DNA from: Spirogloea muscicola
Lineage: Eukaryota > Streptophyta > Zygnematophyceae > Spirogloeales > Spirogloeaceae
Direction: 5' to 3'
NCBI GenBank assembly: GCA_009602725.1
Contig: WELB01000078.1
Coordinates: 447,680 to 504,909 of the forward strand
Length of the DNA stretch: 57,230 nt
Of this stretch, positions 43,301 through 54,438 are shown piece after piece. The notes under the pieces are model-generated. The model saw only the letters and a list, made by a program, of their open reading frames with translations. It was not told the DNA's origin and ran no database searches. Made by a program: the position numbers and the translations under genes. The stretch's first letter is position 1. Every line of letters starts with the position of its first letter.

Positions 43301-44362
43301 ACTAGATTGGCAACACAAGTCGACTTCTCCTGCAAGTAACATGCATGAATGCACATTCCTTGCAGTTGTCTGCAACAATCAAAGCTAATGGAGGAGATCT
43401 ACATTCAGAGCAAGATGCCAATCTTTTCATGATGATGCTTCTGTTTGACGTACATGGGAGGAACAATGATCACAAAGCACAGCTCGCAATACTGAAGAAG
43501 TGAAAGAGCTGTCCCTTCTGAGCAGATTCGTTTTTGCAGCAGAATGTATGCATCAGCAATCTCATTCCAGGCTTGTGTGTAGCGCGTTCACACTTTATGC
43601 AGCACGTGTGTCCCATGACAGGTGCGAAGGCCTACCCAAGTTGAAAGCAGAATTCTTGCTCCAGCTAGGAGAGCAGGCCCGCGGCAACGACAAAGATAAA
43701 GCCGAAGTCGCACTTACAGCCTTCAGGATGGCCTTAACCATCACGCTGACTTCGGCAACACCAGACTATGGCCTAACAGCTATGTTGATCAGAAAGATGA
43801 TCCAGCTTGCAGACCTCCAACAAAAAGACGGCCCCGACGTACTTGTCTTGTACGAGGAGTCAAGAAAGATTCTTGCAAGCCTGCCCGCAGGTGAATACCC
43901 CAAGGAGGAAGCGCAGTGGCTGGTAGCTACATCGTGGAATCGGGCGTCCTCCTTGCTAATATCTGGCAGAAGGGAGGAGGCGGCATCATGGATGCAGGTA
44001 TGACGGTGTGAAAATCTCTAAAACTTGTGAAACGTTTCTGTCGAGGCACATCAAGTGCCTCTTAACGTCTCTGCGCCTCGAGGTGAATCGAGGTGAAAGA
44101 CAGGCATGAACCTTCAAGAATCAGTCAATCTCATCATTCCAGTTGTTGAACATGATGTTCCAATTTGCTAATCTTTGTTCCTCATTTACAGCCGAGGTTT
44201 TGGCCCTTCTGAGCCATCTTCAGGTGTCAAGTAAAATTCGTTTAGTCTTGGCAGGCTGCTGTGGAGTTGCTGGAGTATGCACCTTCAATATCGTCGTGCA
44301 AGCAGGACATGCTGGAGAGCCTAGAAAGGGTCAACATGACTAGGCAGACATCTGAGGAGTGA
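40302..44362 (+). CDS. ZIP4: ZIP4/SPO22 (TEX11-like) meiotic crossover protein, 9 exons, 934 aa
   Basis: TPR-repeat scaffold of the ZMM group, needed for class I meiotic crossovers in plants and yeast; nuclear, on meiotic chromosomes. Exons: 40302-41472, 41677-41854, 41948-42131, 42266-42298, 42440-42550, 42734-43243, 43366-43499, 43622-43997, 44255-44362; 2805 nt in frame. Arabidopsis ZIP4 is of similar length. Signature matches: KLQLWKLAYRIWNACVEVAN, LRHVASDMLLLAGEVPGV, ARARTAWELSQSALACSLLG, FLKLCLQKRVEDEAIEQVEK (across a junction), FFGSGSIGQKEARWFASSAW, MLIRKMIQLADLQQ. Repeated helical hairpins (CHMGLQQYDRASELV; LGLQRYDEAETELQYL) fit TPRs. The ATG at 40302 is preferred because the in-frame candidate at 40284 is GTG. 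Large single first exon, short distal exons. Confidence 0.9.
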
Positions 44363-45140
44363 GCTGCTCACTTTACCATGGGGCACTACCTAACAGGAAG
44401 CAGGCAATTTATGATCGGCCGTAAAAGCGCTGTTCATCTTGCCTGCGGCATTGAGACACCACTAATCCACCCACCCGTCTAATGTACACTTGTGCATAGG
44501 TAGCAGCAGTGGGGCTTGCTATCCGCGTTCACATCCCTGGGTCCTTGTCTGGGGGCACCGGGCAGCCATACATTCCCTATTGCAGCTACAACTAACTCAA
44601 AGCAGCACAAGAATCACGGCAGGTCAAATAAGTAGGCGAGAAGGTGGTCCACTTCACCCTGCCCTTATGAAGAGGCTGGCTATAGCAACTCGCCCCCGAG
44701 GGCACCATGCCACCCCATATGGGGTTACATGGGCCGTGGTGGGCGATCTGGCGAATGTGACCTCTAAATACTTCCGTTCTCAAAGGCAAGTATGCTCTGG
44801 CACTCACTTTGGGAACGCTATAGAAGCAGTCATGCATACAGGGGCATCCATGTACCTACGAAGACGAGCCTGCAGCACACTAGCTTGACCACCAACACTC
44901 GAGGCGCATCCTTGAAGGTCGCGGCGCTGCTCCCAGGCAGCAGGCCCTAAGCGATGAGCAGGCAAGCTTCCACGTAGTTCGCGCAACTTCTTGTAAGCTT
45001 TACTCTATGCTTGCAGCGCCTTGGTATGCCTTTGTTTTGCACTTGCAGGCGAGTCGCACACCAGCTGCTGCATCAGGCTTCCGCTTTGGCGTGAGAAGTC
45101 GTCGCCCTGCCCCAGTCCGCTTGACCTCAGGCTGCCGAAC
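44363..45140. other. ZIP4 3' flank, unassigned
   Basis: No conserved protein. Minus-strand open frames at 44592-44986 (MRELRGSLPAHRLGPAAWEQ) resemble decayed mobile-element coding sequence in composition, but I cannot align them to the local retroelement family. Confidence 0.3.
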
Positions 45141-45143
45141 AGT

Positions 45144-45245
45144 ATTGAGTAGTAGATAGTAGCAGGTAGTGGCAGACAGAAGCAGCAGCAGATAGTAGCA
45201 GCAGCAGAAAGTAGCAGTAGCAGATAGTAAGAGCAGCAGACAGTC
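45144..45245 (+). repeat. Degenerate AGCAGCAGATAGT microsatellite
   Basis: About 100 bp of imperfect AGTAGCAG / CAGCAGATAGT units, low complexity, in the repeat-rich interval after ZIP4. Any open frame across it is a composition effect. Confidence 0.75.
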
Positions 45246-45250
45246 AGTAT

Positions 45251-45870
45251 TCTAGTAAGCTGGAGGTGCTGTGTTCGCGAATCCTGGTTCAGATTGGTAG
45301 AGATTACATGCCTCAGATGTGCTACGTGTACAGCCACCTCACATGCGTCGACATCAAGAAGCCATCGACGGGACATCTCATGACATCTCCCGAGAAAAAT
45401 TCTGCCAGCAGAGGGCGATGGCTGTGATTAGCTAGCGCAGAAAACAGTAGTCTTGAAGGGGCCAGAGAAGCGCTGAAGCACCCACCGACCCAAGTGTGCC
45501 CACGGGGTGCTGCCCTCTGTAGAGCAGCCACATGTCAGCACAAGACATTCTTCGGTCGGCAGATCGGGCGGCGCCGCAGCGGCCGCGTAAACGCGGTGGC
45601 GGACAGGCGGCGACATTCAGAGCGGCGGCGGCGGCGGCGGCGGCGGGCTTTCCGCGGGCTCGACGGCTGCGCCTGAGCTGCCGCCCGCCGCCAGAATGGA
45701 AAAGCTGGCCATCCGTCTTACCGCCCGACACCCGGAGGTCACCATGTCCTGACGGGATGACATGTAGCAAGTGGCGGCCCACGGGGGGCTGGCCGACAGA
45801 ATATTTCGGAACAAAAGGGCTGGCCATCATTACTGCCATCGCCCTCTCCTGGCCCATTGGCCCTTCAAGC
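45251..45870. other. Unassigned GC-rich interval
   Basis: 45530-45720 is GC-rich with GGC-triplet runs and open frames on both strands (for example MSAQDILRSADRAAP on plus). This resembles gene 5' ends elsewhere in the window, but no downstream exon follows; retroelement tails begin at about 45880. A gene truncated by repeats is possible but unsupported. Confidence 0.25.
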
Positions 45871-45879
45871 CTTGTTCAT

Positions 45880-46840
45880 TCGTGGAACTTAAGCCCTCCT
45901 CCAGCGCCGGGCTTTCCGCCCTGTATCCTCGGCCCCTCGTTATCTGACTCTCCGGTGACTGAAATCCCATTCTGCAGTTCCTTTTGCCTTTCACATGAGC
46001 AGTGTATTGGCTCTGCTTGGCATTCTTTCACTCTATGTACACCGCGCGCCTCCTCTTCTGAATTCATTCTCTTTTCTGGGCTGGCATCTCACAGCCACCG
46101 CCCTCTCCTGGAAGCGTCTGTTTTCTTTCTTCTGGGTCTCCCTCTGTCCAGGGTACTGAGCTTCCATCTGCATCATCTTGTCATCTTGTGTCTACTTGTG
46201 TAGTTTTTCCTTTTCGGCACCTTTTTGTTTTGTGGCCTCTGGATATTGTTTTTTTTTGGGGCTGGCTTTGCTAGCCCCTCGTTTACTATGGGCAAGCAAC
46301 TTTTCTGTCCATCCCTGGGCTGGCCTTTCGCAGGCACCGCCTCTTTCTTTCCTTTCTACCTGGACCAAATATTGGCTTCATCCGTATCCTGCTTTTTGAG
46401 CCATCCGGCCCTTTCATAGACCTTGTCCATTCCCATGGCTGGCATCTCCCCGCAGCGAGCTACTCCGACCTGATGTTGCTCACTCGCTGGTACTGAGCTT
46501 CCCTCTGCATCGTCTTGTGTTTTGTAGTGTTTTGTGGTTAGTCCTTTTTCGGCACCTCTTTCTTTGGCTCTGGACATTGTCCATTCTTTTTGGGTTGGCT
46601 TTGCCAGCCCCTCTTCTCTGGCTTTTCACAGCCCTTGCCCCCATTGGGAGAGCCACTTCTTCTCCATGGGCGAGCACTTTCTTCTCACAGCCACTGCTGT
46701 CAATTTGGAAGAGCTGTTTTCTTTCCGTGGCCTCCCTTTCAATTCACGCACAATGCGCCCCCTTCCTCTCATTTGGTAGGAGCTTTCGGGGCAGGCTGCT
46801 TACTGCTCACTGCTTGGTACCCGCTACTTGAATTCCTTGA
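45880..46840 (+). mobile_element. Stack of type B retroelement 3' UTR modules
   Basis: At least four diverged modules in the same orientation. Hairpin-type cores lie near 46080 (GGGCTGGCATCTCACAGCC), 46258 (GGGGCTGGCTTTGCTAGCCCC), 46317 (GGGCTGGCCTTTCGCAGGC) and 46590 (GGTTGGCTTTGCCAGCCC). 46445-46500 includes a coding end (SYSDLMLLTRWY) followed by TGAGCTTCCCTCTGCATCGT, almost as at 57080-57125. The modules carry TCTTTGGCTCTGGACATTGTCC, reading TCTGGACATTGTCC at the core. Confidence 0.65.
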
Positions 46841-46873
46841 GCCCGTGTAATAACCCGACCCCTGTACACGGGC
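46841..46873. repeat. Hairpin with 9-bp perfect stem
   Basis: GCCCGTGTA (46841-46849) pairs with TACACGGGC (46865-46873) around a 15-nt loop. It lies just past the type B stack. It could be a terminator-like or RNA structure of the element, or chance. Confidence 0.55.
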
Positions 46874-47219
46874 AATTAGGCGGTCGAGTCCTGATTGGGT
46901 TCGGACATAGGAATTGAGGAGCAAATCCCTACACCGTGAAGCACTCGCGCATCTGCGCAGCGGAAGTCTGCCCTGTGGCGCCGCCGCCGTCGGGCGGCGT
47001 CTCCACCTCCCGGGCACCAGCCCGCAGCTAGTCCACCATAGGCCGGCCACGGGACTCCTCGCATCGAGTCGGCAGTTCCTGCCGGCGACGAGCTGCGGCA
47101 GCAGGCAGCAGGGGCTGCGCATCTCTCTGGGCTTCACTGATCTGAACCGACCGGAGACCGGAGATCTCTGCCCCTAGACTCCCTAGTGCTCCCCGTACCG
47201 CCCCCCTCTTTGTTCCTTC

Positions 47220-47250
47220 TTTTTTGGGCTGGCTTTTCCAGCCCCTATCG
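47220..47250 (+). repeat. Isolated family hairpin
   Basis: TTTTTTGGGCTGGCTTTTCC followed by AGCCCC is the retroelement 3' UTR stem-loop, here without an adjoining coding end. It lies immediately before the GC-rich tandem repeats. Confidence 0.6.
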
Positions 47251-47269
47251 TTGGTGGGCGGGCCCTTCC

Positions 47270-48350
47270 TTCCTCCCTGGGGCCCGCACGAGGCCGCCCT
47301 GGGGCCCGTCCCAAGGCCCCACCTCGAGAGGCGCCCCCCTCCAGGGGCCCGCACGAGGTCGCCCTGGGGCCCGCCCCGAGGCCCACTTCGAGGGGCGGGC
47401 CCGCACGAGGCCCACGCCGAGGGGCAGACCTCTCGAGGGGAAGGCCCAACTCGAAGGACGGGCCGTACGAAGCCCACCCCAAGCTGCGGACCGGTCGGAA
47501 GGCCTATTTAGATCGTATGCGCTTGTCCGTCTCCCTCCAGCGGTCCATGGCCCACGCCTTGCATCTGCGTGCTGGCCGTGCTCTCGCTGCGGCCTCCGGC
47601 TTTCGTCAGGGGGATAGTTTACCGGCAGCTAGTCTGTCGGATGTGAGGCTCCTCACTCGTAACTACTAAGTGGTCCATCCTCCCCCGTTCTGCCGTAGCC
47701 TCTTCAGGCCCCGCAGTCGCTGCTTAGCTCGTACTTTGGCCCCTTCGAACCTTGTCAATTCATTTCGGGCTGGCTTCTCACAGCCCTTGCCCCCATTGGG
47801 AGAGCCACTTCTTCTTCTATTTAGAGCTAAGTACTGAGTGGTCCATCCTCCCCCCTTCTGCCATAGCCTCTTCAGGCCCCACAGTCGCTGCTTAGCTCGT
47901 AGTTTGGCCCCTTCCTGTCAATTCTTTTCGGGCTGGCTTCTCACAGCCCTTGCCCCCATCGGGAGAGCCACTTCTTTCTCTCTATTTAGAGGGGGCCGAC
48001 CGATCGGAACCGAGTGGCCGACCTTTCGGAAATCGTTTACCGGCAGCTAGTCTGTCGGATGTGAGGCTCCTCACTCGTAACTACTAAGTGGTCCATCCTC
48101 CCCCGTTCTGCCATAGCCTCTTCAGGCCCCGCAGTCGCTGCTTAGCTCGTACTTTGGCCCCTTCGAACCTTGTCAATTCTTTTCGGGCTGGCTTCTCACA
48201 GCCCTTGCCCTCATTGGGAGAGCCACTTCTTCTTTCGGAAAGGCCCACCTCGAGGGGCCGACCGATCGGAAGGCCCACGCCGAGGGCCCGACCGATACGA
48301 GGCGCCAGAGTAGACACCGCGCCACCGAGGGCCCACCGTGCGGGACCACC
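47270..48350 (+). repeat. GC-rich tandem repeats interleaved with three retroelement 3' modules
   Basis: 47270-47515 and 48236-48350 are imperfect repeats of a unit of about 30-35 bp (variants of GGCCCACNTCGAGGGGC and GGCCGACCGATCGGAAGG), also present briefly at 47993-48030. Between them lie three type A modules: 47542-47820 (coding end SMAHALHLRAGRALAAASGF to stop at 47667-47669, then 3' UTR), 47827-47990 (UTR only) and 48035-48236 (coding end AASLSDVRLLTRNY and UTR). Modules 1 and 2 are followed by CTATTTAGAG; a similar CTATTTAGA precedes module 1 near 47503. Confidence 0.7.
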
Positions 48351-48429
48351 TTGGCCAGGCCAGGTCGGTCACGTGCCAACGAGGTAAGCGTGACCGCCTA
48401 GGTTGCAAGCAAGCGCGGCCAGATTAAAT

Positions 48430-49190
48430 GGTGGCTGGGAGAGGCCAGCCCAAAGGATCCAAAGGAATGGACAAGGTAGAAGCCGGGTTGACGATCACAA
48501 TAAGTGGGAACGTTATAGCCCATAGTCCAGACACGCACACAAAGCCCAAACTGAAAGCATGTTAGTCTCCGTCAATTCAATTTGGCAGCGCGACTTATTT
48601 CTGCTACAAGTTACGTGGACCAGACATTCTTATTGCAGGGCTGGAGCAACGCCACAGAGATTGGTGACCTGGCTTATGGCGCTTAAATCCACCACGCTGA
48701 TAAGACAACAGAAGGGGGCGAGGGCTGTGGAAAGGCAGGCCACAAGTGGGAAAAAGGGAGGAGGCGAGCGGTGGGCATAGTATGAAAGGGAGGCCAAAGC
48801 AAGCCAGTACACTGCTTATGAGAAGAGCAAACAAACAGACTGGGCTTAGGTCACTGAACGAAATACTTTTGGACGGGGGCTCTAGTACCAACGAGTGAGC
48901 ACATACATATTTGACAGACTAGTCTTGGGAGCCGAAGCAGTAACCACGCAAGCCAGTGGCCAAGCGCTGTGCGCGCCTGGCACGCTGAAGTGTGGCTAGA
49001 GCCTGAGGATGCTGCAAATTAAGCAAGAGCTGATTTCCTCCATTAAGTAAGCAATGCTTGCGGGGACGCCAGAATACCCCAAGCTACCAACCCAACTACG
49101 ACGGCGTCTGTCTACTAGCTGGGCCAGGCGAGGAAGGACTGCTCCATGCTGTAGCCGCCATAGATGTCCATAGCGCAGGGACAATATGAT
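48430..49190 (-). mobile_element. Decayed retroelement copies, minus
   Basis: 48430-48475 and 48700-48790 hold 3' UTR motifs in reverse (GAGAGGCCAGCCCAAAGG; AAAGGGAGGCCAAAGC). 48890-49190 translated on minus gives CPCAMDIYGGY, RRRSWVGSLGYSGVPASIAY and MYVLTRWY with stops between, the same order as the intact copy at 26120-26415. Confidence 0.6.
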
Positions 49191-49259
49191 CTACCTCCCT
49201 GAGGCTGTGGACCTTATATCTCCGCTCCTTCCTTTCCACTCGAGAAGTCACGGAGAGCA

Positions 49260-49620
49260 GCTTCGGCTATTCTGCGCGCCTTCCAGCCCTTCAGACGTTC
49301 TTCATCTCTTTGGGCTGGCCTCTCACTGCCATTGCCTTACATGTATGAGCTGTTTCTACTTTCCGCATGAATGTAGGCTCAGTCGGCATGGGTGCCCCCG
49401 ATTGGAAAGAAGAAATAGTTCTTACAACGTAAGGCAGTGGCTGTTAGAGGCCAGCCCAAAGAGACACTTGTTTCAACGTACGGCAGTGACTTTGAGAGAG
49501 CAGCCCAAAGAAACAGCTCTCCCAATGCAAGGCAGCGGCTGTGAGAGGCCGCCCAAAGAAAGTGCTCGCCCATAGAGAAGAGGGGCTGGCAAAGCAAGCC
49601 CAAGGGAATGTCCAAGGTCG
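49260..49620. repeat. Mixed retroelement tail motifs
   Basis: Plus-strand TTTGGGCTGGCCTCTCACTGCC near 49310 and several minus-orientation repeats of GGCTGTTAGAGGCCAGCCC / GGCAGCGGCTGTGAGAGGCC between 49430 and 49560, then GAGAAGAGGGGCTGGCAAAG. These are fragments of the family 3' UTR in tandem. Confidence 0.5.
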
Positions 49621-49901
49621 AATGGCCTCACCAGTTGCTACGCTGTCGAGGGAGGTGGACAGCAGAGCCACGTGGCAGGGGGGGTGGCGCGGGCCACGGA
49701 GCTTGTGGCTGTGTACCTGGTAAATTGCCAGCCGCCACCAGGAAGGGCGACAGGCCAGGGTTGAGGGGGAGGTCGGTAGGCCAGGGGGGGCCCCAGCCGG
49801 GGGGGGGCCCGCCCCACGGCCGCCTCCACTCCGGCCCTCGTTCTGCGCCACCTGCAGATACTTCCCCGCCAGCCGACCCGAATTGCTCCCCCGCGTCTCC
49901 A

Positions 49902-49932
<31 letters not shown>

Positions 49933-50237
49933 CGTCGTGCGCAGCTCGTGGCGGTCGTCAGCGGGCGTCTGGGATCCGGCGGAGGCGACGGGGCGGGGAT
50001 CGGCGGCAGCGCGAGTGGGAGGGGGCTCGACGACCGCGGCGGCAGGCGGCGGCGCNTGCCGCGGCAGCCGCTGGCGCGCCGCCAGGCTTGGTGAGCGGCG
50101 GGGCGGCCGCCTTCACCTTTGCCCCCAGTGTGCGCAGCTGAGCTTCAATGGGGAGAATAGCGCCAGGAGCTGACGTCCAGCCGCTCGTGGTGTTTGCCTG
50201 CGATTACCGCAATCAGAGGAAACGGTAGCAGGCGGCC
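49621..50237. promoter_or_regulatory. GC-rich 5' region of the UDP-arabinose 4-epimerase gene
   Basis: GC-rich DNA with a CCG triplet run (about 49906-49935) and one N at 50056. Open frames on both strands are compositional. This is probably promoter and 5' UTR; no motif is identified. Confidence 0.35.
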
Positions 50238-52829
50238 ATGGATTCGCGGAGCCGCACGCGGGCGCAGGTCGCCAAGGTGGCGGCGGCCGCCATCCTCACT
50301 GCCGTCTGCATGTTCCTGCTGCGACGGAGCTCCTCCCTCGACCGCACTCCACCCATGGTGAGCCTCGCCGGCCCCCTGCCGCCTTGCGAGCGTTGATCGC
50401 AGCGGCGCCTGCCGAAGACCACGTTCCCGCGGCCGTCGAGTGTGCCGCCATCTGATGTAGCAGCGAGGGGTTACTCTGTGGCGACCGGTGGCAGTTTCGC
50501 GAGCGCGAGGATGGCATCCAGCACGTGCTCGTGACAGGCGGTGCAGGCTTCGTCGGCTCGCACGCCGTCCTCCGCCTCCTCGAAGACGGCAATCGCGTCA
50601 CGATTGTTGTGAGTCAAGCTTTCTCCCATTGCAACCTCCCTCCTCGTCATTGCCACCAAGTGTAGCAGGAGCCCCGCCTGCAAAGCCTGTCGCAGCGGGC
50701 CCCTTTGCCGCTGCCTCTGCCAACGCCGCTGCCCTGCCCGCCGCTGTTGCTGCTGCTGTCGTTTCCAACATTGTGGGTTCAGGCCTCCCGGCCTGCTGTT
50801 TCATGCTTGCCAACCCTCAGCATGTCAACTGCCCTCGATGATTTCCTCTCTCCTGCAGGACAACTTGTCGCGAGGCAACATGGGCGCCATTGACGTCTTG
50901 CAGAGTCTTGCAGCGCCAGGCATGCTACAGTTCATCCTTGCTGACCTTGGCGACCCTGCCATTGTAGGTCACCTTTTCCCTTGCTGTTGTGGCAGAGGTC
51001 GAGAGCGCCAGCAATTGTGAGAGGTCCTGAGTTGCCTTTGCCGCCGCTGTTGGAATCGCAGGTGGACCATATCCTGAAGGTGAATGCAATCGACGTGGTG
51101 ATACACTTTGCTGCCGTTGCGTACGTCGGCGAGAGTATGGCCGAGCCCCTCAGGTCCACACTTGCCGACGCAGTCGCCAGAGGGCCGGCAGCACCCTAGC
51201 TTGGCCAGCCGTTGGCCGCCTTTGCCTTTGCCTTTGCCAGGTTGCAGCTCTGACTGTTGCCAATTTGACGACGCGGGTGCAGGTACTACCACAACATAAC
51301 AGCAAACACGTTGACCTTGCTGCAAACAATGGCTCGGCATGGCGTGAACCGCCTCATCTACTCGTCCACATGTGCTACTTACGGCGAACCCCCCACCATG
51401 CCCATCACGGAGGACTCGCCGCAGGTGCAAGGCTGCAGTTGCTGCCACCTTAGGCCCCCCCCACAATGACTGCGTGGGTAGCTTGTTACCACACTGTCAG
51501 AAGACACTAAGAATGGTCCTGCCTACAGATACTGAAACTGTGGGTGGCGATAGTCGAAGCACCAGTGTGGTTTGAGCTGAGTTCTGATCAACAGAGCAAG
51601 ACATACCTCGGCCGAAGTACATTAGTAATTCTGCAGAACTGCAGAGACTTTGAATGACTGTTGCGTATGGACCATTCTGACCAACACACTGGCGCTTTTG
51701 CTACATGTGCATTGCTCCAACTGCAGGTGCCAATCAACCCCTATGGCAAGGCGAAGAAGTTCGCAGAGGATGTTATTAGGGACTATGCGCGAACTAACAA
51801 GGAATTCAGTGTTACTATCCTCCGGTGAGTTAGTTGCTGTCTTGCAACACACCAGCTTGGCAAGTAGGCACTCAGGCAGAGATTGCTATCACAGACTTTG
51901 CCACGAGGAGGTTTGGAAGGATCACCAGAGAGACTTGGAGATGGTGGCGTCCTGACATTAGTGCCACTGGTGCAATTGATGGCGGTGGTCGAGGCAGGTA
52001 CTTCAATGTGATTGGGTCGGACCCCAAGGGAAGGCTTGGTGAGGCGCCGCGCCCCGAGCTCCGCCACCATGGCCGCATCTCCGGCGCTTGCTTCGATGCT
52101 GCCGCCGGCAAGATTGATGGTCTGAAGGTGAGCCGCCATGTAACGTGCCAGGCACCAGCTTCTGTCCTGCTTGTGGCTAGAGCAATTTCACCCGCCACTT
52201 CTGACCACGTGGAAGTGCGTTCACAGATCATGGGGACGAATTACAACACGCACGACGGGACGTGCATCCGTGACTACATCCACGTCACTGATCTCGTGGA
52301 TGCACACGTTGTCGCCATGAAGGCACAGCTTGTAGCCGCTAATGCGCCGCCCAGCTACAGCCCAGGACAGGCTGCCAGTGGAGGCCGCGTGGCTATTTAT
52401 AATGTTGGCACTGGCAAAGGTGCAAAAAATATGATTTCTGCTAATGTACATGGCTTGCTTCTTGCAGCAAACATTCGGTGCTCTGGTTTTGGAGTATGCG
52501 TTTGCTCAATGGTATGCATTATGGAGGCCCAGCCACTCTACTTCACCGTTGGGCCTGATCAACGGCCGTCTGAGTGTGCAGGCAAGTCGGTCCGGGAGTT
52601 TGTGAACGCGTGCTTGAACGTGACGGGCAAGGACATCAAAATTGTGGAGCAGCGTGAGCGACGACCTGGTGATTATGCAGAGGTGTTCTCTGATCCGTCC
52701 AAGATCCTGAAGGAGCTGCGGTGGCAAGCCCGCTACACTGACCTCCAGGAGTCGCTGCGTATGGCTTGGGACTGGCAAAAGGAGCACCCCAATGGCTACA
52801 GCTCTGCTGTGTTTGCCAGCAGCAACTAG
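50238..52829 (+). CDS. MUR4: UDP-arabinose 4-epimerase (MUR4/UXE type), 413 aa, 9 exons
   Basis: Interconverts UDP-xylose and UDP-arabinopyranose for cell-wall glycans; the plant enzyme is a Golgi type II membrane protein. Exons: 50238-50357, 50495-50608, 50859-50963, 51062-51153, 51283-51424, 51727-51824, 51998-52127, 52227-52419, 52582-52829; 1242 nt in frame, near plant length. The N-terminal anchor [15 protein letters not shown] follows a basic start. SDR fold: NAD loop [43 protein letters not shown], and the YxxxK pair in NPYGKAKK. Substrate-side motifs [20 protein letters not shown] and DGTCIRDYI are those of MUR4 rather than plain GalE, so the arabinose assignment is preferred; UDP-glucose 4-epimerase activity cannot be excluded. 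The ATG at 50238 gives the expected anchor. Confidence 0.93.
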
Positions 52830-54438
52830 CCAGCAGATGTGCTGCTCCTGCACCGCCTGTGTCGTGATGGAGGGCTGGGTGCCGGAAGCCCAGTACTTGG
52901 TGGCAAGTGACATCCCTGTCGGAGTGGCCAAGTGACTAGAATTGCCGACTGCAGAGCAGCATGCCTCCATAGCACCGTGCATGCTGCTCTAGACACAGAG
53001 GTGATGCAAACATCTTCGTCAAGATCTCCAAGCTTTGCTGAAATAAACAGCGGCGGCTTGACATGCCCATGTGCTTATCGCGAAGGGCTTTCATGTTGAG
53101 AGGATGTCCGTGTCATTGGCGTGCCACGCAGGCGCCATTATGCTCCCTCAAGGGAATTGTGACTCTTAGCATTTTTCCCCTCCTTATGAGCAGGTATAGA
53201 AGAAGCTGGCACTTAAAGGTGCCACGGGGCACTAGCACAAACGCGGGTGATTTGTGCAACAAGTTCGAGTCGTGTTGCAGTGAATGAAGCTTCTTGAAAA
53301 TGCACAAAGTATGTGTAAGATTGATCGTGGAGATTTGGGTGCTCGATAGTGTCCAGCATTCTTTCTGGGCATCACGTGGAGGCCATTGTTGATCAGCCGC
53401 AGCGATTTGTCTGGCGTTCAAGTGCTCTGACACAATTCGTCAGTGCAAAGGACTGAGGCAGTGGACTTGCGGTCTGCTCGGTTCTACCTGTCACCGAAGT
53501 CTTGACCAGCAAATTAATCGCCACGAGCAGTACTGCACCATCATGTATTGTTATCATGCAGAAAGACCTTTTGCAGGCCATGCTGCTGGAAGTGCACAGA
53601 GGGCGACGCCAGGCTAGATTGGCCACTGGTTTCACAACAGAACCTTGACAACGTGTTGGCTACCATTGGCTCCTCACAAAGAGTGGTCGCCTGGTCACTC
53701 ATAGCTGCTCCCTTTGCCCCTTGTCCTCCGTTGAACCAACATGTTCTTTCAACCACAAGATAGCCTTATCAAATACGCCTGATCAGCTGAGGAGCTACCC
53801 GCTACCCTCCTCTCCACGGCCGGTCAAGCAGAGAGACAGCGCTGCTTTCTCTGGCAGGCCGAGTAGGTCTCTACGCGCCTCCACAAAGGTGTTAGTTGTG
53901 ATGCAGGGCAGGAGAGGTTACTTCAGAGGGGTGCAAGATCCGGCCTGTTCCTGATATTAGTGGTCATTACCACACACCGAATCATGACACAGCATCAATG
54001 ATGATGCCCCTATTTCTTTGTCCATCTTAGCCTGTCCATCTCGTCACCATGTTGCAGGACCCCTCTGGCTTGGGCCTATACTCATGAGTGGGTTGCAATT
54101 AGATCTCTGACTGCAGCTGTAGGTTTTTAACAATAAGTCGTCCTGCTAATGGTGCAGGCTGAGTTATCGTGGGGACCATGATGGTACTAGTGGGCACTGC
54201 CACTGCATGCTTGGGCTACGCATTGCACCGGAATGACAACACTTCTCCACCTGCACTGCCACTGCATGTGACAGTCTGTGTAATGGTGGATACCTTGATA
54301 ACCTTCAGGCAATGTCTATGCTGCCAATCCATTGAGCGTCAACAATCCTGAACACTTGCAAAGGAGAAGGCATCTCCTTACAGCAACGCTAGCGCAGTAT
54401 GGCAAGCCCGCAAAGCCGGCTGCTGCCATCGCCAATGG
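52830..54438. other. Convergent 3' flanks, no gene recognised
   Basis: 1.6 kb between the epimerase stop and the minus-strand RING gene stop. No conserved protein, RNA gene or family repeat is seen; it presumably includes both 3' UTRs. Confidence 0.4.

Noticed and set aside
46880-46960. Possible tRNA (GGGTTCGG motif)
   Set aside because: No D arm, anticodon arm or acceptor pairing can be assembled around it.
47183-47482. Gly/Pro/Arg-rich ORFs over the GC-rich tandem repeats
   Set aside because: Open frames arise from repeat composition on both strands; periodic repeats with no domain.
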